This document shows, piece after piece, positions 16,279 through 25,984 of a stretch of 64,000 nt of DNA. The notes under the pieces are model-generated. The model saw only the letters and a program-made list of their open reading frames with translations, ran no database searches and was not told the origin of the DNA. Position numbers and translations under genes: made by a program. This stretch comes from Metabacillus sp. FJAT-52054 (GTDB taxonomy: Bacteria; Bacillota; Bacilli; Bacillales; Bacillaceae), in NCBI RefSeq assembly GCF_037201815.1, contig NZ_CP147407.1:1744723-1808722 (forward strand), written 5' to 3'. The first letter of the stretch is position 1. Each line of letters starts with the position of its first letter.

Positions 16279-16349
16279 AGAGATGACCTGTATACTTGCA
16301 CAAGTAAGCTGCCTGCAGCTAGTGTGCAGCGCAGGTCATCTTTTTTTCA
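16279..16349 (+). terminator. Terminator of the acyl-CoA carboxylase genes
   Basis: AGATGACCTG (16281-16290) pairs perfectly with CAGGTCATCT (16332-16341), enclosing small internal hairpins (ACTTG/CAAGT), then a T run. Confidence 0.85.
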
Positions 16350-16420
16350 TGAAGTGCAACCAAACGGATGTTTTGCTGTATTAATTTTTGGTATGATTAG
16401 GGAAAAAGGGGGCTTGGCAT

Positions 16421-17293
16421 ATGAAAGTCGGAATAATTGGCGGCGGGGCGATCGGCTTATTATTTGCAGCCTATTTAAACCGGAATCATCAGCTTACCGT
16501 CTATACAAATACAGAAGCGCAGGCAGCTGATATACGCAATCAGGGGATTGCGGTTATTAAAGATGGAGAAACTGAAATCAGTTATCCTCATGCTTCTTCT
16601 GCCAGGCATTATGAAGAGAAGCTGCTGATTGTGACTGTCAAGCAATTTCACCTCCCTTTCATCTTCAATCATCTTTCCCCAGAAGAACCAAAAACCCTTC
16701 TCTTTTTACAAAATGGAATGGGGCACATTAAGAGTTTGTCTAATTTAAAAGGACACACCATTTACACTGGCTCCGTTAGTCATGGCGCCGAAAAAAAAGG
16801 AGAAAGGGAAGTTCAGGAAAACGGCATCGGAACGACGATCTTCTCACCCTTTCCGGAAGGAACCGGCAGTGAAATGATTGAATCTCTCAGCACAGCAGAT
16901 TTTCCGTTTGTCTATCGTTCTGGCTGGTATGAGATTCTTGCCGGAAAGCTGCTCGTAAATGCATGCATTAATCCGCTTACAGGGCTGCTCAATGTCCGTA
17001 ATGGCCAGCTCATAGAAGATCCTCATTATCATCTTTTGCTAAAACAAGTTTTTGATGAGGTTTTCCCGGTTTTGGAACTGGGGGATGAAGCCGATCAGTG
17101 GAAAACAGTAGAGGATATATGCAGAGCAACATCCAATAACGTGTCGTCGATGCTTCAGGATTTGCGTATGGGCAGAAAAACTGAGATTGATGCAATAGCA
17201 GGCTATGTCCTGGATCTGGCATCAGATAAAAACATAACGGCTCCAATTCTTTCGTTCTTAACGAACGCAATAAAAGGACTGGAAAACAACTAA
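16421..17293 (+). CDS. panE: 2-dehydropantoate 2-reductase (PanE/YlbQ)
   Basis: 290 residues. NADPH-dependent ketopantoate reductase family (pantothenate route to CoA). Rossmann motif GIIGGGAIGLLFAAYL at residues 4-19, the middle FLQNGMGHI block, and the catalytic Lys/Asn region AGKLLVNACINPLTGLLNVRNG (about residues 177-197) are present. ATG 16421 follows AAAAAGGGGG. Position corresponds to B. subtilis ylbQ. The related panE paralogue question (whether this copy is the physiological one) cannot be settled here. Confidence 0.88.
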   Translation: MKVGIIGGGAIGLLFAAYLNRNHQLTVYTNTEAQAADIRNQGIAVIKDGETEISYPHASSARHYEEKLLIVTVKQFHLPFIFNHLSPEEPKTLLFLQNGMGHIKSLSNLKGHTIYTGSVSHGAEKKGEREVQENGIGTTIFSPFPEGTGSEMIESLSTADFPFVYRSGWYEILAGKLLVNACINPLTGLLNVRNGQLIEDPHYHLLLKQVFDEVFPVLELGDEADQWKTVEDICRATSNNVSSMLQDLRMGRKTEIDAIAGYVLDLASDKNITAPILSFLTNAIKGLENN

Positions 17294-17303
17294 AGGGGAG
17301 CGG

Positions 17304-17696
17304 ATGCTGGTGAAGGGACTAGTTTCAGTATTACTCGGTGCTGCAGCGTTTGCACCTGCTATATGCTTTATGCTGTTAATCTTTACTTTGAAAGCTTTGA
17401 CCGGAAATGGGAAAAAGGCTTTGCTCGCCGCATCTGATTTAAGTGTTTTTCTTTTTTTCTTCTCAGTGTATATAAAAATGACCACAATCTGGGAGATGCC
17501 TTCCTTAATCTATTTGTACTGGAGTTTAGTTGGCTGGTTCCTCGTGTTCATACTATTCTTTGCGATGTCTAAATGGAAAAGGCCAAGGAAAGCTTTGAAA
17601 AAGATGTGGAGACTATCCTTCTTAGTATATTTCATGGCGTCCTTTATTTTATTGATTTATGGCGCCGGTCTTTATATCCTGAATGAACTCAACTAG
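17304..17696 (+). CDS. DUF3397 membrane protein
   Basis: 130 residues with four predicted membrane helices (about residues 5-28, 40-58, 65-88 and 102-125) and a basic loop KWKRPRKALKKMWR before the last one. From memory this is DUF3397, a small family often found between panE and bshC in Bacillaceae. Function unknown. It starts 10 bases after panE with an AAGGGGAG site and is probably co-transcribed with it. Confidence 0.75.
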   Translation: MLVKGLVSVLLGAAAFAPAICFMLLIFTLKALTGNGKKALLAASDLSVFLFFFSVYIKMTTIWEMPSLIYLYWSLVGWFLVFILFFAMSKWKRPRKALKKMWRLSFLVYFMASFILLIYGAGLYILNELN

Positions 17697-17784
17697 CTTA
17701 CGGAAACGTATTTTTTAACAAAGCCATCAATAAGTGCTATACTTTTTGACGGAATGCATTTTTAACCGAGAAAGGAAGTACATC

Positions 17785-19407
17785 ATGGAGATATTCGAGT
17801 TCTCCCTGCAATCGGCGAATCCGTTTGTCAATGCAATGATTGAGAAAACGTTAGATATTCATACATATTTTGACTATGACATCAGCCAGGAGGATGTCTA
17901 TACAAAAAGACGTGATGACCTATTAAAGCGGTCATTTAACCGAACAGAATTATGCTCTTATTTAAAATCCTACAATGAAAAATTTCAGGCTCCTGCCGCA
18001 ATGAGGAATATTGAACGGCTGCTTGATGAGAAAAGCACTGTTGTAGTAGGCGGACAGCAGGCTGGGTTATTAACCGGTCCGCTATATACCATTCATAAGG
18101 TCATATCCATCCTTGCTTTGGCCAAACAGCAGGAGGAGAAGCTTGGGTCTCCGGTTATCCCTGTGTTTTGGGTAGCGGGTGAGGACCATGATTTTGATGA
18201 AATCAATCATGTTTATATTCAAAAAAATGATCGGGTGAAAAAGAAAGCCATCAGTCAGCGGTATTTGAATAAGCGCTCTGTAGCCTATGCGGAACTCGAT
18301 CACGCAGCCTGTAAAAGGTGGATGGAAGAAGTCATTCAGTCCTTTGGAGAAACACAGCATACAAAAGGGCTTTTAAAGAAACTCACTATGTATATGGAGA
18401 AGTCCTCTACTTATACCGAATTTTTCGAATGGCTGATTATGGATCTATTTGGCTCAGAGGGGATTGTCCTGATTCAGTCTGCAGACGCAGGTCTTCGTGA
18501 GCTTGAAACAGAGTATTTCTCTGCTATGATTCATAAAAATGATAAACTTGCGCGCGGTGTAATGGATCAGCAGCAAATAATCAGAGAAAATGGATTCTCG
18601 CCCATTATCGAAACGGTTTTTGAAAGTGCTAACCTGTTTTATGAAGCGGATGATGAGCGGCTTCTTATGCAGCGCCTCGAATCAGGCGGATTCGCAGATA
18701 AAGAAAATCGAATCTCCTTCACAAAGCAGGAGTTTTTGAGCGAGTTAGCTGCCTGTCCAGAGAAATTCAGCAACAATGTTGTGACAAGACCGATTATGCA
18801 GGAGCTTGTTCTCCCTACTCTGGCTTTTATTGCGGGTCCAGGTGAGCTTTCCTACTGGGCGGAATTGAAGCTCGCCTTTGAAACAATGGATATTAAAATG
18901 CCGCCGGTCGTGCCAAGATTAAATGTAACCATCCTGGAGCGTTCAATCGAAACTGACTTGAAGGATATTCAAGTGGGCATTCCTGAAGCATTAAACGGAA
19001 ACCTTGCCAAAATGAAGGAACAGTGGCTGATTAAAAATCAGGAGATTGAAGTTGATGGGCTGGCAGATGATGCTATTCGTGAAATTACCCGAATTCATGA
19101 TCAGCTTGCAATTAAAATTGCTGGAGAATATCGCGGTATGGAAGCTTACTCTCATAAGAATAAGCAGTTCATCGTTAGGCAAATAGACCTGTTGAAGAAA
19201 GAAACCAAGAAGAACATCGAATTGAAACACCATCACATTTTAGCGAAATTTGACAGGGCAGAATGGGCTATTTCTCCGGAAGGCAGTCTGCAGGAAAGAA
19301 TCTGGAACATATATTACTATTTAAACAAGTACGGAAGTCAATTCCCGCAAAATCTTGCAGGTTTGTCATATTCCTTTAATAATCAACATAAGGTTGTCAA
19401 AATTTAA
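17785..19407 (+). CDS. bshC: BshC (YllA), bacillithiol cysteine-adding enzyme
   Basis: 540 residues from ATG 17785, which follows GAAAGGAAG. BshC adds cysteine to glucosaminyl-malate, the last step of bacillithiol synthesis. Recognisable: VVVGGQQAGLLTGPLYTIHK (about residues 95-114), PVFWVAGEDHDFDEINHVY, a long coiled-coil region and the C-terminal LQERIWNIYYYLNKYG. Length and sequence match the family. It precedes mraZ in Bacillus, as here, and ends at its own terminator. Confidence 0.95.
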   Translation: MEIFEFSLQSANPFVNAMIEKTLDIHTYFDYDISQEDVYTKRRDDLLKRSFNRTELCSYLKSYNEKFQAPAAMRNIERLLDEKSTVVVGGQQAGLLTGPLYTIHKVISILALAKQQEEKLGSPVIPVFWVAGEDHDFDEINHVYIQKNDRVKKKAISQRYLNKRSVAYAELDHAACKRWMEEVIQSFGETQHTKGLLKKLTMYMEKSSTYTEFFEWLIMDLFGSEGIVLIQSADAGLRELETEYFSAMIHKNDKLARGVMDQQQIIRENGFSPIIETVFESANLFYEADDERLLMQRLESGGFADKENRISFTKQEFLSELAACPEKFSNNVVTRPIMQELVLPTLAFIAGPGELSYWAELKLAFETMDIKMPPVVPRLNVTILERSIETDLKDIQVGIPEALNGNLAKMKEQWLIKNQEIEVDGLADDAIREITRIHDQLAIKIAGEYRGMEAYSHKNKQFIVRQIDLLKKETKKNIELKHHHILAKFDRAEWAISPEGSLQERIWNIYYYLNKYGSQFPQNLAGLSYSFNNQHKVVKI

Positions 19408-19419
19408 CGTAATTTTTTT

Positions 19420-19451
19420 AAAAATCCTGTGCTGTACAGGGTTTTTTTTTG
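19420..19451 (+). terminator. Terminator after bshC
   Basis: AAAATCCTGT / ACAGGGTTTT form a 10-bp stem with one G-T pair and a 5-nt loop, followed by a run of nine T. Confidence 0.85.
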
Positions 19452-19464
19452 TTTTCAAAACGTG

Positions 19465-19504
19465 TAGAATGGGAAGTGGAGATAAGTGGGGGAAAGTGGT
19501 GAGT
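19465..19504 (+). promoter_or_regulatory. mraZ promoter region with triple MraZ-box repeat
   Basis: Three AGTGG repeats with exact 10-bp spacing (TGG at 19477, 19487 and 19497; flanking TGGG at 19470 and 19506) match the direct-repeat operator of MraZ, known in other bacteria as GTG/TGGG motifs repeated every 10 bp ahead of mraZ. A candidate -10 TAGAAT (19465-19470) would put the transcription start inside the repeats, implying autorepression of the dcw cluster. The -35 is poor. Confidence 0.65.
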
Positions 19505-19529
19505 TTGGGAGAGAGAGTGGGGACAAGGC

Positions 19530-19961
19530 ATGTTCATGGGGGAATATCAGCACACAATCGATGCAAAAGGCCGCATGATCGTCCCAGCAAAATTCCGTGA
19601 TGGGTTAGGTGAGTCATTTGTCCTAACAAGAGGGCTGGACCAATGTCTATTCGGCTATCCCATGTCAGAGTGGATCATCATGGAAGATAAACTCAAAACT
19701 CTGCCGCTAACTAAAAAAGACGCTCGGGCGTTTACACGATTCTTCTTTTCAGGTGCAGTTGAATGTGAACTGGATAAACAGGGGCGGATTAATATTGCAT
19801 CCCCTCTGCTGAATTACGCTAAGCTTGAAAAAGATTGCGTTGTCATTGGGGTATCAAATCGAATTGAACTATGGAGCAAGCCGATTTGGGAAGACTATAT
19901 AGACCAGCAGGAAGACTCTTTCGCAGAAATTGCTGAAAACATGATTGATTTTGATATATAA
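19530..19961 (+). CDS. mraZ: MraZ, transcription regulator of the dcw cluster
   Basis: 143 residues with two SpoVT/AbrB-like half domains (about residues 5-47 and 76-119). The DxxxR signature is complete in the first ([18 protein letters not shown]) and recognisable in the second ([15 protein letters not shown]). MraZ forms ring-shaped oligomers that bind repeated operators upstream of their own gene. First gene of the division/cell-wall cluster; rsmH follows after 84 bases. Confidence 0.97.
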   Translation: MFMGEYQHTIDAKGRMIVPAKFRDGLGESFVLTRGLDQCLFGYPMSEWIIMEDKLKTLPLTKKDARAFTRFFFSGAVECELDKQGRINIASPLLNYAKLEKDCVVIGVSNRIELWSKPIWEDYIDQQEDSFAEIAENMIDFDI

Positions 19962-20045
19962 TGAATCATTGTGCATGTGCTGCGAAGGATACGAATCGGG
20001 CTGCATATTGTATCATTCGAATTTGATAAAAAGGTGGGTTCATCC

Positions 20046-20981
20046 ATGTTTGAACATAAAACAGTATTACTGAAAGAAACGGTAGATGGTCTGAATATTA
20101 AACGTAACGGTACATACGTTGATTGCACTCTTGGCGGTGCAGGCCACAGTGAATACCTGCTTTCACAATTATCTTCAGAAGGCAGATTGTTCGCTTTTGA
20201 CCAGGATGACACAGCCATTGAAAATGCAAAACACAAACTTGCGGAATATGAAGGACAGGCCATCCTCATCAAAAGCAATTTCAGGCACATTAGAGAAAAG
20301 CTTGCAGAGCAAGGCGTGGAAAAGGTAGACGGGATACTCTTCGATTTAGGCGTTTCCTCTCCGCAGCTGGATACTCCTGAAAGGGGCTTCAGCTATCACC
20401 ATGATGCACCCCTTGATATGAGAATGGATCAGCAATCTGACTTGTCCGCATACGATGTTGTGAATCATTGGAGCTATGAAGATCTTGTTAGAATCTTCTT
20501 CAGATATGGGGAAGAGAAATTTTCCAAGCAAATTGCCAGGAAAATTGAAGCAAGACGTGAAAAGGAACCCATAAAAACGACGGGCGAGCTTGTGGAACTG
20601 ATTAAGGATGGCATTCCAGCTCCTGCAAGACGTACGGGAGGACATCCGGCTAAACGAATTTTCCAGGCGATCCGCATTGCTGTCAATGATGAACTGAAGG
20701 TGTTTGAAGAGGCGATTGAACAGTCTATTGAGCTTCTGAATCCGAAAGGGAGAATAAGTGTCATCACGTTCCATTCCCTTGAAGACAGAATCTGCAAAAC
20801 GACATTCAAACAGGCGGCTGAGCTTCCGCAGCTTCCGCCAGGACTGCCGGTTATTCCAAAAGAATTTGAGCCGAAAATTAAACTTGTCACGAGAAAGCCG
20901 ATTCTGCCAGCTGAAGAGGAGCTGACCGATAATAACCGGTCACGTTCCGCCAAACTTAGAATTGCAGAAAAAATAAAATAA
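20046..20981 (+). CDS. rsmH: RsmH (MraW), 16S rRNA (cytosine1402-N4)-methyltransferase
   Basis: 311 residues from ATG 20046 (after AAAAGGTGGG); an upstream in-frame extension has no site. It methylates N4 of C1402 in 16S rRNA using SAM. Visible: [15 protein letters not shown] at the N-terminus, the SAM motif [36 protein letters not shown], and the C-terminal [15 protein letters not shown]. Standard second gene of the dcw cluster. Confidence 0.97.
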   Translation: MFEHKTVLLKETVDGLNIKRNGTYVDCTLGGAGHSEYLLSQLSSEGRLFAFDQDDTAIENAKHKLAEYEGQAILIKSNFRHIREKLAEQGVEKVDGILFDLGVSSPQLDTPERGFSYHHDAPLDMRMDQQSDLSAYDVVNHWSYEDLVRIFFRYGEEKFSKQIARKIEARREKEPIKTTGELVELIKDGIPAPARRTGGHPAKRIFQAIRIAVNDELKVFEEAIEQSIELLNPKGRISVITFHSLEDRICKTTFKQAAELPQLPPGLPVIPKEFEPKIKLVTRKPILPAEEELTDNNRSRSAKLRIAEKIK

Positions 20982-21063
20982 TCGGCCGATAAATAGAGAG
21001 AAAAGCCTTTGATGGAAAATCAGCAAAAGTAAAATATGAGAAGGTAGAAGAGGAGGTCCAGCC

Positions 21064-21438
21064 ATGAGTAATTTAGCTGTTAAAGTTAATCAGCGCGCAC
21101 AGGAACAAACGACACGCCAATCGCAGCCCCAGTCTCAGCCAAAAGCAATGCCGGTCAAAAGAAGACTGCCGATTACGCTAGGGGAAAAGGTCCTGATTGT
21201 CCTTTTTGTCCTTGGACTGGCAGCAGCGAGCATTCATCTTATCGCAAACAGTGTGGCCTCCTATAAAGCCAGCATGGATATCCAAAAGCTGGAGGCACAG
21301 GTTGATGCTCAAGGCAAGACAAATGCCGATCTGCAGATCCAAGTGAAAGAATTGAGCAATTATGAGAGAATTTGGGAAAGAGCGAAAGAGCTTGGACTGA
21401 CTCTTAACAAAAACAACGTAAAGGTTGTTCAGGACTAG
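21064..21438 (+). CDS. ftsL: FtsL, divisome bitopic membrane protein
   Basis: 124 residues: a Gln-rich cytoplasmic tail of about 40 residues, one membrane segment (about 42-60, VLIVLFVLGLAAASIHLIA) and an extracellular coiled coil (YKASMDIQKLEAQVDAQGK onward). FtsL forms a complex with DivIC and DivIB and recruits PBP2B to the septum. Preceded by AAGAGGAGG; pbpB begins three bases after its stop. Confidence 0.94.
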   Translation: MSNLAVKVNQRAQEQTTRQSQPQSQPKAMPVKRRLPITLGEKVLIVLFVLGLAAASIHLIANSVASYKASMDIQKLEAQVDAQGKTNADLQIQVKELSNYERIWERAKELGLTLNKNNVKVVQD

Positions 21439-21441
21439 AGC

Positions 21442-23589
21442 ATGCTGAAAAAGAATAAAAACATGAATAGAGGAGCAGCCGTATTAGCAACATTTTTTGC
21501 GGTGCTCTTCTTTATCATTACAGGCAGATTTTTGTACATTCAGCTGACTGGACAAGTTGATGGGCAGGTGCTTGCTGCGCGCGCAGCACAAAAATATGAA
21601 AAAAAGCAGATTCTGGAAGCGTCGAGAGGCTCGATCCTCGATCGAAACGGAGAAGCCATTGCGGAAGATACGTCAGCATATACGCTCGTTGCGATCCTTG
21701 ACGAGTCATTGACATCGGATCCCAAAAAGCCCCAGCATGTGGTAGATAAAGAAACCACAGCAGAAAAGCTTGCTCCGATTCTGGATATTGACACGTCTAA
21801 AGCTCTTGAAATTCTTCACAAAGATGCAAAGCAGGTGGAGTTTGGTGCGGATGGAAGAAATTTAAGCCAAACTGAAAAGCTTAAAATCGAAAAGTTAAAG
21901 CTGCCAGGTATTGCCTTTATGAAGAATCAAAAGCGTTTTTATCCGAATGGTGTTTTCGCTTCTGACATTATTGGCTACGCTCAAAAAAATGAAGAGAACG
22001 GCGTTACCTCTGGAATGCTGGGGCTTGAAAAAAGCCTGGACAGTTACCTTCAGGAAAGGGACGGATCCATAAAATACAATAGTGATCATTATGGCTGGAA
22101 GCTTCCTGGGACACGTGATGAAATTACACCTCCCGACAATGGAAGCGATATTTATCTGACGCTTGATCAAAAGATTCAGACCTTCCTTGAGGATGCAATG
22201 AATCAGACTGTAAAAGAATACAGTCCGAAAAAAATTATGGCTGTTGTAGCAGATCCAAAGACAGGCAAAATCTTAGCGATGAGCCAGCGTCCCAGCTTTA
22301 ATCCCAACACGAGAGACATTTCCAATTTTAATAATGATATAATCGGATACCCGATTGAGCCGGGATCAACAATGAAAATGTATACTGTGGCATCTGCTAT
22401 AGAGCAGGGTGTGTATAAAGGCAGTTCAACCTATAAATCCGGCAGCTATAAAATCGGCAGCAAGGTTATTAAAGACCATAATAAAACCGGCTGGGGATCA
22501 ATCACCTATGATGAGGGCTTTGAGCGCTCATCAAATGTAGCGATGATCAATCTGGCAATGAAACTCGGTCCGGATGCTTATAGCAGCTATATGAAGAAAT
22601 TCGGTTTTGGACAAAAGACAGGAATTGATCTGCCGGGTGAGAAAGCCGGTACGATCAATAGTGACAGTAAAATTTCATTGGCAACCGCCTCATTCGGCCA
22701 GGGTTCTACAGCTACGGTCATTGAACAAATTCAGGCTGCAACCGCTATTGCCAATGGAGGCAAGCTGATGAAGCCATATCTGATTGATCAGATCGTGGAT
22801 GCCGACGCTAATAAAGTAATAAAAAAGAATGAACCAAAGCAGATTAGCCGGCCTATTTCAGAAGCAACGGCTGCTCAGGTCCGCGATTTGATGGGGAAGG
22901 TCGTAACTTCTAAAAACGGTACCGGTAAGCCTTTTGCGATTGAAGGCTATGATGTAGCGGGGAAAACGGGTACAGCACAAATTCCTGGAGATAACGGACG
23001 CTATATGAGCGGAAAAGAAAACTTCATTTTCTCCTTCATGGGAATGGCGCCAAAAGATGATCCGGAGCTGCTCGTGTACGTAGCTGTCCAGCAGCCTGAG
23101 CTTGAGCCGACTGAAATCGGATCGATGCCTGTTTCCTCTATTTTTAAAACAGTTATGCAGAACAGTTTGCAGTATTTGCAGATTCAGCCTGAAGAAGGTA
23201 AAGGAAAAGAGAATGATTCTGCACCTAAAGCGCAGGATCCAGTGATGGAATCTTATATTGGGAAAAACGCAAAGGATGCTGCCAAACTTCTTGAATCAAG
23301 TGCGTATCAACCACTTATTCTTGGCTCCGGTCCTTCTGTTGAGGCCCAATCCCCTTCAGAGCGGACTGTGATTTCAAAAGGGGAAAGAGTATTTCTGCAA
23401 ACGGGCGGAAAAGTAAAAATGCCGGATCTTTCCGGATGGTCCAAGCGGGATATTATGAAACTGGCTGACTTGCTTCAGTTAAGAGTTTCATTTTCAGGAC
23501 AGGGTTTTTCAGCCAAGCAGAGTATACCTAAAGGGACAATTGTCAGTAAGGAAACTCTTTTAACTGTTGAATTAAAGCCGCCTTCATAA
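21442..23589 (+). CDS. pbpB: Penicillin-binding protein 2B, septal transpeptidase
   Basis: 715 residues. Class B PBP that cross-links septal peptidoglycan during division. Order: N-terminal membrane helix (about 10-33), dimerisation/pedestal domain with EASRGSILDRNGEAIAED, transpeptidase domain with STMK (Ser309), SSN (363-365) and KTG (508-510), and two C-terminal PASTA domains (about 595-655 and 656-714). Ser309 falls at the same number as in B. subtilis PBP2B. Starts three bases after ftsL without a clear Shine-Dalgarno, so translational coupling is likely. Confidence 0.97.
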   Translation: MLKKNKNMNRGAAVLATFFAVLFFIITGRFLYIQLTGQVDGQVLAARAAQKYEKKQILEASRGSILDRNGEAIAEDTSAYTLVAILDESLTSDPKKPQHVVDKETTAEKLAPILDIDTSKALEILHKDAKQVEFGADGRNLSQTEKLKIEKLKLPGIAFMKNQKRFYPNGVFASDIIGYAQKNEENGVTSGMLGLEKSLDSYLQERDGSIKYNSDHYGWKLPGTRDEITPPDNGSDIYLTLDQKIQTFLEDAMNQTVKEYSPKKIMAVVADPKTGKILAMSQRPSFNPNTRDISNFNNDIIGYPIEPGSTMKMYTVASAIEQGVYKGSSTYKSGSYKIGSKVIKDHNKTGWGSITYDEGFERSSNVAMINLAMKLGPDAYSSYMKKFGFGQKTGIDLPGEKAGTINSDSKISLATASFGQGSTATVIEQIQAATAIANGGKLMKPYLIDQIVDADANKVIKKNEPKQISRPISEATAAQVRDLMGKVVTSKNGTGKPFAIEGYDVAGKTGTAQIPGDNGRYMSGKENFIFSFMGMAPKDDPELLVYVAVQQPELEPTEIGSMPVSSIFKTVMQNSLQYLQIQPEEGKGKENDSAPKAQDPVMESYIGKNAKDAAKLLESSAYQPLILGSGPSVEAQSPSERTVISKGERVFLQTGGKVKMPDLSGWSKRDIMKLADLLQLRVSFSGQGFSAKQSIPKGTIVSKETLLTVELKPPS

Positions 23590-23657
23590 AACGGGATGTA
23601 CTGTTCAGGAAAGTCAGTTTTATAGCTCCTCTCACATTTTTAAATTGGATGTGTTTT

Positions 23658-23790
23658 GGCTAATTTCAGCTGCAGGATGCTCAAGCTGCAGCGGGGAGGG
23701 CGGTGAGCCTCCGCGGCGCAAGCGCCTGTGGGGTCTCACCTGTCCCGCTGCTCTTAGCAAGGAGTCGCGCACCTTCCGCTCCAATCAGCC
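23658..23790 (-). repeat. MITE-like dispersed intergenic repeat, copy 1
   Basis: The gap between pbpB and spoVD (about 430 bases) holds this element and a terminator. The ends are imperfect inverted repeats: GGCTAATTTCAGC and, reading inward on the other strand, GGCTGATTGGAGC. Read on the minus strand it contains GATTGGAGCGGAAGGTGCG, GAGCAGCGGGACAGGTGAGA and CGCTTGCGCC. The same order of blocks is found in shorter form at 42080-42156. It has no coding capacity. Similar sequences occur, from memory, in many Bacillaceae genomes. Confidence 0.7.
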
Positions 23791-23820
23791 TAACCCATAA
23801 TTGTTCATAGTACCTATGTC

Positions 23821-23872
23821 AAAACCAAAACCCCCGGAATGCTCACAAAGCGTTCAGGGGGTTTTTGGTTCA
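23821..23872 (+). terminator. Terminator of the mraZ-pbpB segment
   Basis: A stem of about 18 bp from AACCAAAACCCCCGGAATGC to the matching GCGTTCAGGGGGTTTTTGGTT, with a short CACAAA loop and T-rich 3' arm. It separates pbpB from spoVD. Confidence 0.85.
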
Positions 23873-24016
23873 AGCATTTCCTCTCAGCACGACTTATTAA
23901 ACGCCTCTCTTTTTATGAAGAGATACTGATTGCTTTCCTGATGCAGTCCCCGGCCTGTTCTATTGTCCTTTGTACAAGCATATAGTGGGAGGAGCATAGA
24001 CGAGGAGTGATGTTTG

Positions 24017-25936
24017 GTGCGGGTATCTCAGGTTACCGTCAGAAAAAGGCTTGCCGCTGTTTTGCTGATAGGTGTGCTTGTATTTGCTGTGATAGATGTA
24101 AGGCTCGGATATGTCCAATTCATACTCGGTGATAAGCTGACTGCAGGAGCAAAGGATTTGTGGAGCCGTAATCTTCCGTTTGAACCTGAACGGGGAGAAA
24201 TTTTGGACAGGAATGGTGTAAAGCTTGCTACAAATATCAGTGCGCCTACGGTATATGCCGTGCCAAGACAGGTGGAGAATCCTGCAGAAGCGGCAGAAAA
24301 GCTTGCGCCGGTATTGAATATGACTGCGAAGAAAGCGTATGATTTTCTGACAAAAAATGAAATGATTGTCACGCTGAAGCCGGAAGGCCGGAAAATTTCC
24401 CATGAAAAAGCGGGAGAGGTCAGAGCTCTTGGCATTAAGGGTGTTTATATAGGAGAGGACAGTAAACGATATTATCCGAATGGCAGCTACCTATCACATG
24501 TACTCGGATTCGCAGGGATTGATAACCAGGGGCTGCTTGGACTTGAAGCAGTATATGATAAAGAGCTTAAAGGCGAAAAGGGTTTTGTTAAATTTTATTC
24601 AGATGCAAAAGGAAAACGAATGCCGAATGAAGCGGATGATTATAAATCCCCAACAGACGGCCAGACTCTGAAACTTACAATTGATTCCAAGGTGCAGACA
24701 ATCATGGAGAGGGAGCTTGATCTTGCTCAGGCACAATATAACCCCGATGGAATGATTGCAATTGCCATGAATCCGAAAAATGGTGAAATTCTAGGGATGT
24801 CTTCAAGGCCGGATTTTGATCCCGCCCATTATCAAGATGTAAAACCAATTGTATACAACCGCAATTTGCCTGTATGGAGCACATATGAGCCCGGATCTAC
24901 ATTTAAAATTATTACTCTCGCTGCAGCATTAGAGGAACAAAAGGTCGATTTGGAGCACGATCATTTTCATGATCCTGGATCGATTGAGGTAGCGGGAGCC
25001 AGACTGAAGTGCTGGAAGAGAGGCGGACACGGTTCGCAGAGTTTTTTGGAAGTTGTTCAGAATTCCTGCAACCCCGGATTTGTTGCATTGGGTCAGCGCC
25101 TAGGGAAAGAAAAGCTGTTCAAATATATTAAGGATTTCGGATTTGGCCAAAAAACGGGAATTGATCTGCAAGGTGAGGGAAGAGGAATTCTTTTTAATCT
25201 TGACAGAGTCGGACCAGTGGAACAGGCAACAACAGCATTTGGACAGGGAGTTTCGGTAACCCCGATTCAGCAGGTAGCCGCTGTTTCAGCTGCGGTTAAT
25301 GGAGGGATTTTATATACTCCGTACGTAGCTAAAGAGCTGGTTGACCCAGTGACCGGAAAAGTAACGAGCAAAAAAGCTCCAGTAGAGAAGCGCAGAGTCA
25401 TTTCTGAAGAAACCTCCAAGAAAATCCGATACGCGCTGGAAAGCGTAGTAGCTGGCGGGACAGGTAAAAATGCTTTTGTAGAAGGGTACAGGGTCGGAGG
25501 GAAAACAGGAACAGCCCAGAAGGTAAGCAATGGAGTTTATTTAAAAAACAATTTCATCGTTTCCTTCATTGGCTTTGCTCCAGCAGATGATCCAGAACTT
25601 GTCGTCTATGTAGCTGTTGATAATCCAAAAGGAACTGTTCAATTCGGGGGAACGGTGGCAGCTCCGATTGTCGGCAATATTATGAGAGACAGCCTTCCTG
25701 AAATGGGTGTTAAGCCGCGTAAAGATCAGATGGATAAAGTATACAAATGGGGAGACATAAAGTCCGTTGAGGTTCCGAATCTTTTAGGGATGGAAATGGA
25801 TGAACTGAGAGAACAGCTTTTGAATGTCAAATTTGATGTAGCGGGCAACGGCGAGGTTGTAGTCCAGCAATCACCGGCAGCTGGAACGAAGGTTAAAGAG
25901 GGTTCGTCTATACGTGTATTTATGGGAAACCCATAA
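24017..25936 (+). CDS. spoVD: SpoVD, sporulation-specific penicillin-binding protein
   Basis: 639 residues. Class B PBP that makes spore cortex together with SpoVE. N-terminal membrane helix (about 10-30), RGEILDRNGVKLATNI, transpeptidase with STFK (Ser294), SCN (residues 349-351 in VQNSCNPGF) and KTG (496-498), and one C-terminal PASTA domain (about 578-639). GTG 24017 is taken as start because the protein then begins MRVSQVTVRKRL like B. subtilis SpoVD and Ser294 gets the same number; a TTG lies one codon earlier. Sporulation control (SigE) is expected from the family; no clear promoter was resolved. Confidence 0.95.
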   Translation: MRVSQVTVRKRLAAVLLIGVLVFAVIDVRLGYVQFILGDKLTAGAKDLWSRNLPFEPERGEILDRNGVKLATNISAPTVYAVPRQVENPAEAAEKLAPVLNMTAKKAYDFLTKNEMIVTLKPEGRKISHEKAGEVRALGIKGVYIGEDSKRYYPNGSYLSHVLGFAGIDNQGLLGLEAVYDKELKGEKGFVKFYSDAKGKRMPNEADDYKSPTDGQTLKLTIDSKVQTIMERELDLAQAQYNPDGMIAIAMNPKNGEILGMSSRPDFDPAHYQDVKPIVYNRNLPVWSTYEPGSTFKIITLAAALEEQKVDLEHDHFHDPGSIEVAGARLKCWKRGGHGSQSFLEVVQNSCNPGFVALGQRLGKEKLFKYIKDFGFGQKTGIDLQGEGRGILFNLDRVGPVEQATTAFGQGVSVTPIQQVAAVSAAVNGGILYTPYVAKELVDPVTGKVTSKKAPVEKRRVISEETSKKIRYALESVVAGGTGKNAFVEGYRVGGKTGTAQKVSNGVYLKNNFIVSFIGFAPADDPELVVYVAVDNPKGTVQFGGTVAAPIVGNIMRDSLPEMGVKPRKDQMDKVYKWGDIKSVEVPNLLGMEMDELREQLLNVKFDVAGNGEVVVQQSPAAGTKVKEGSSIRVFMGNP

Positions 25937-25984
25937 TCCGGTTTTATTTAAAAAACACCCGCAAGTGAAGCCCACCTTGGAGCA

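Noticed and set aside
20474..20953. Minus-strand open frame of 159 codons opposite rsmH
   Set aside because: Antisense shadow of rsmH, no Shine-Dalgarno, no family resemblance.
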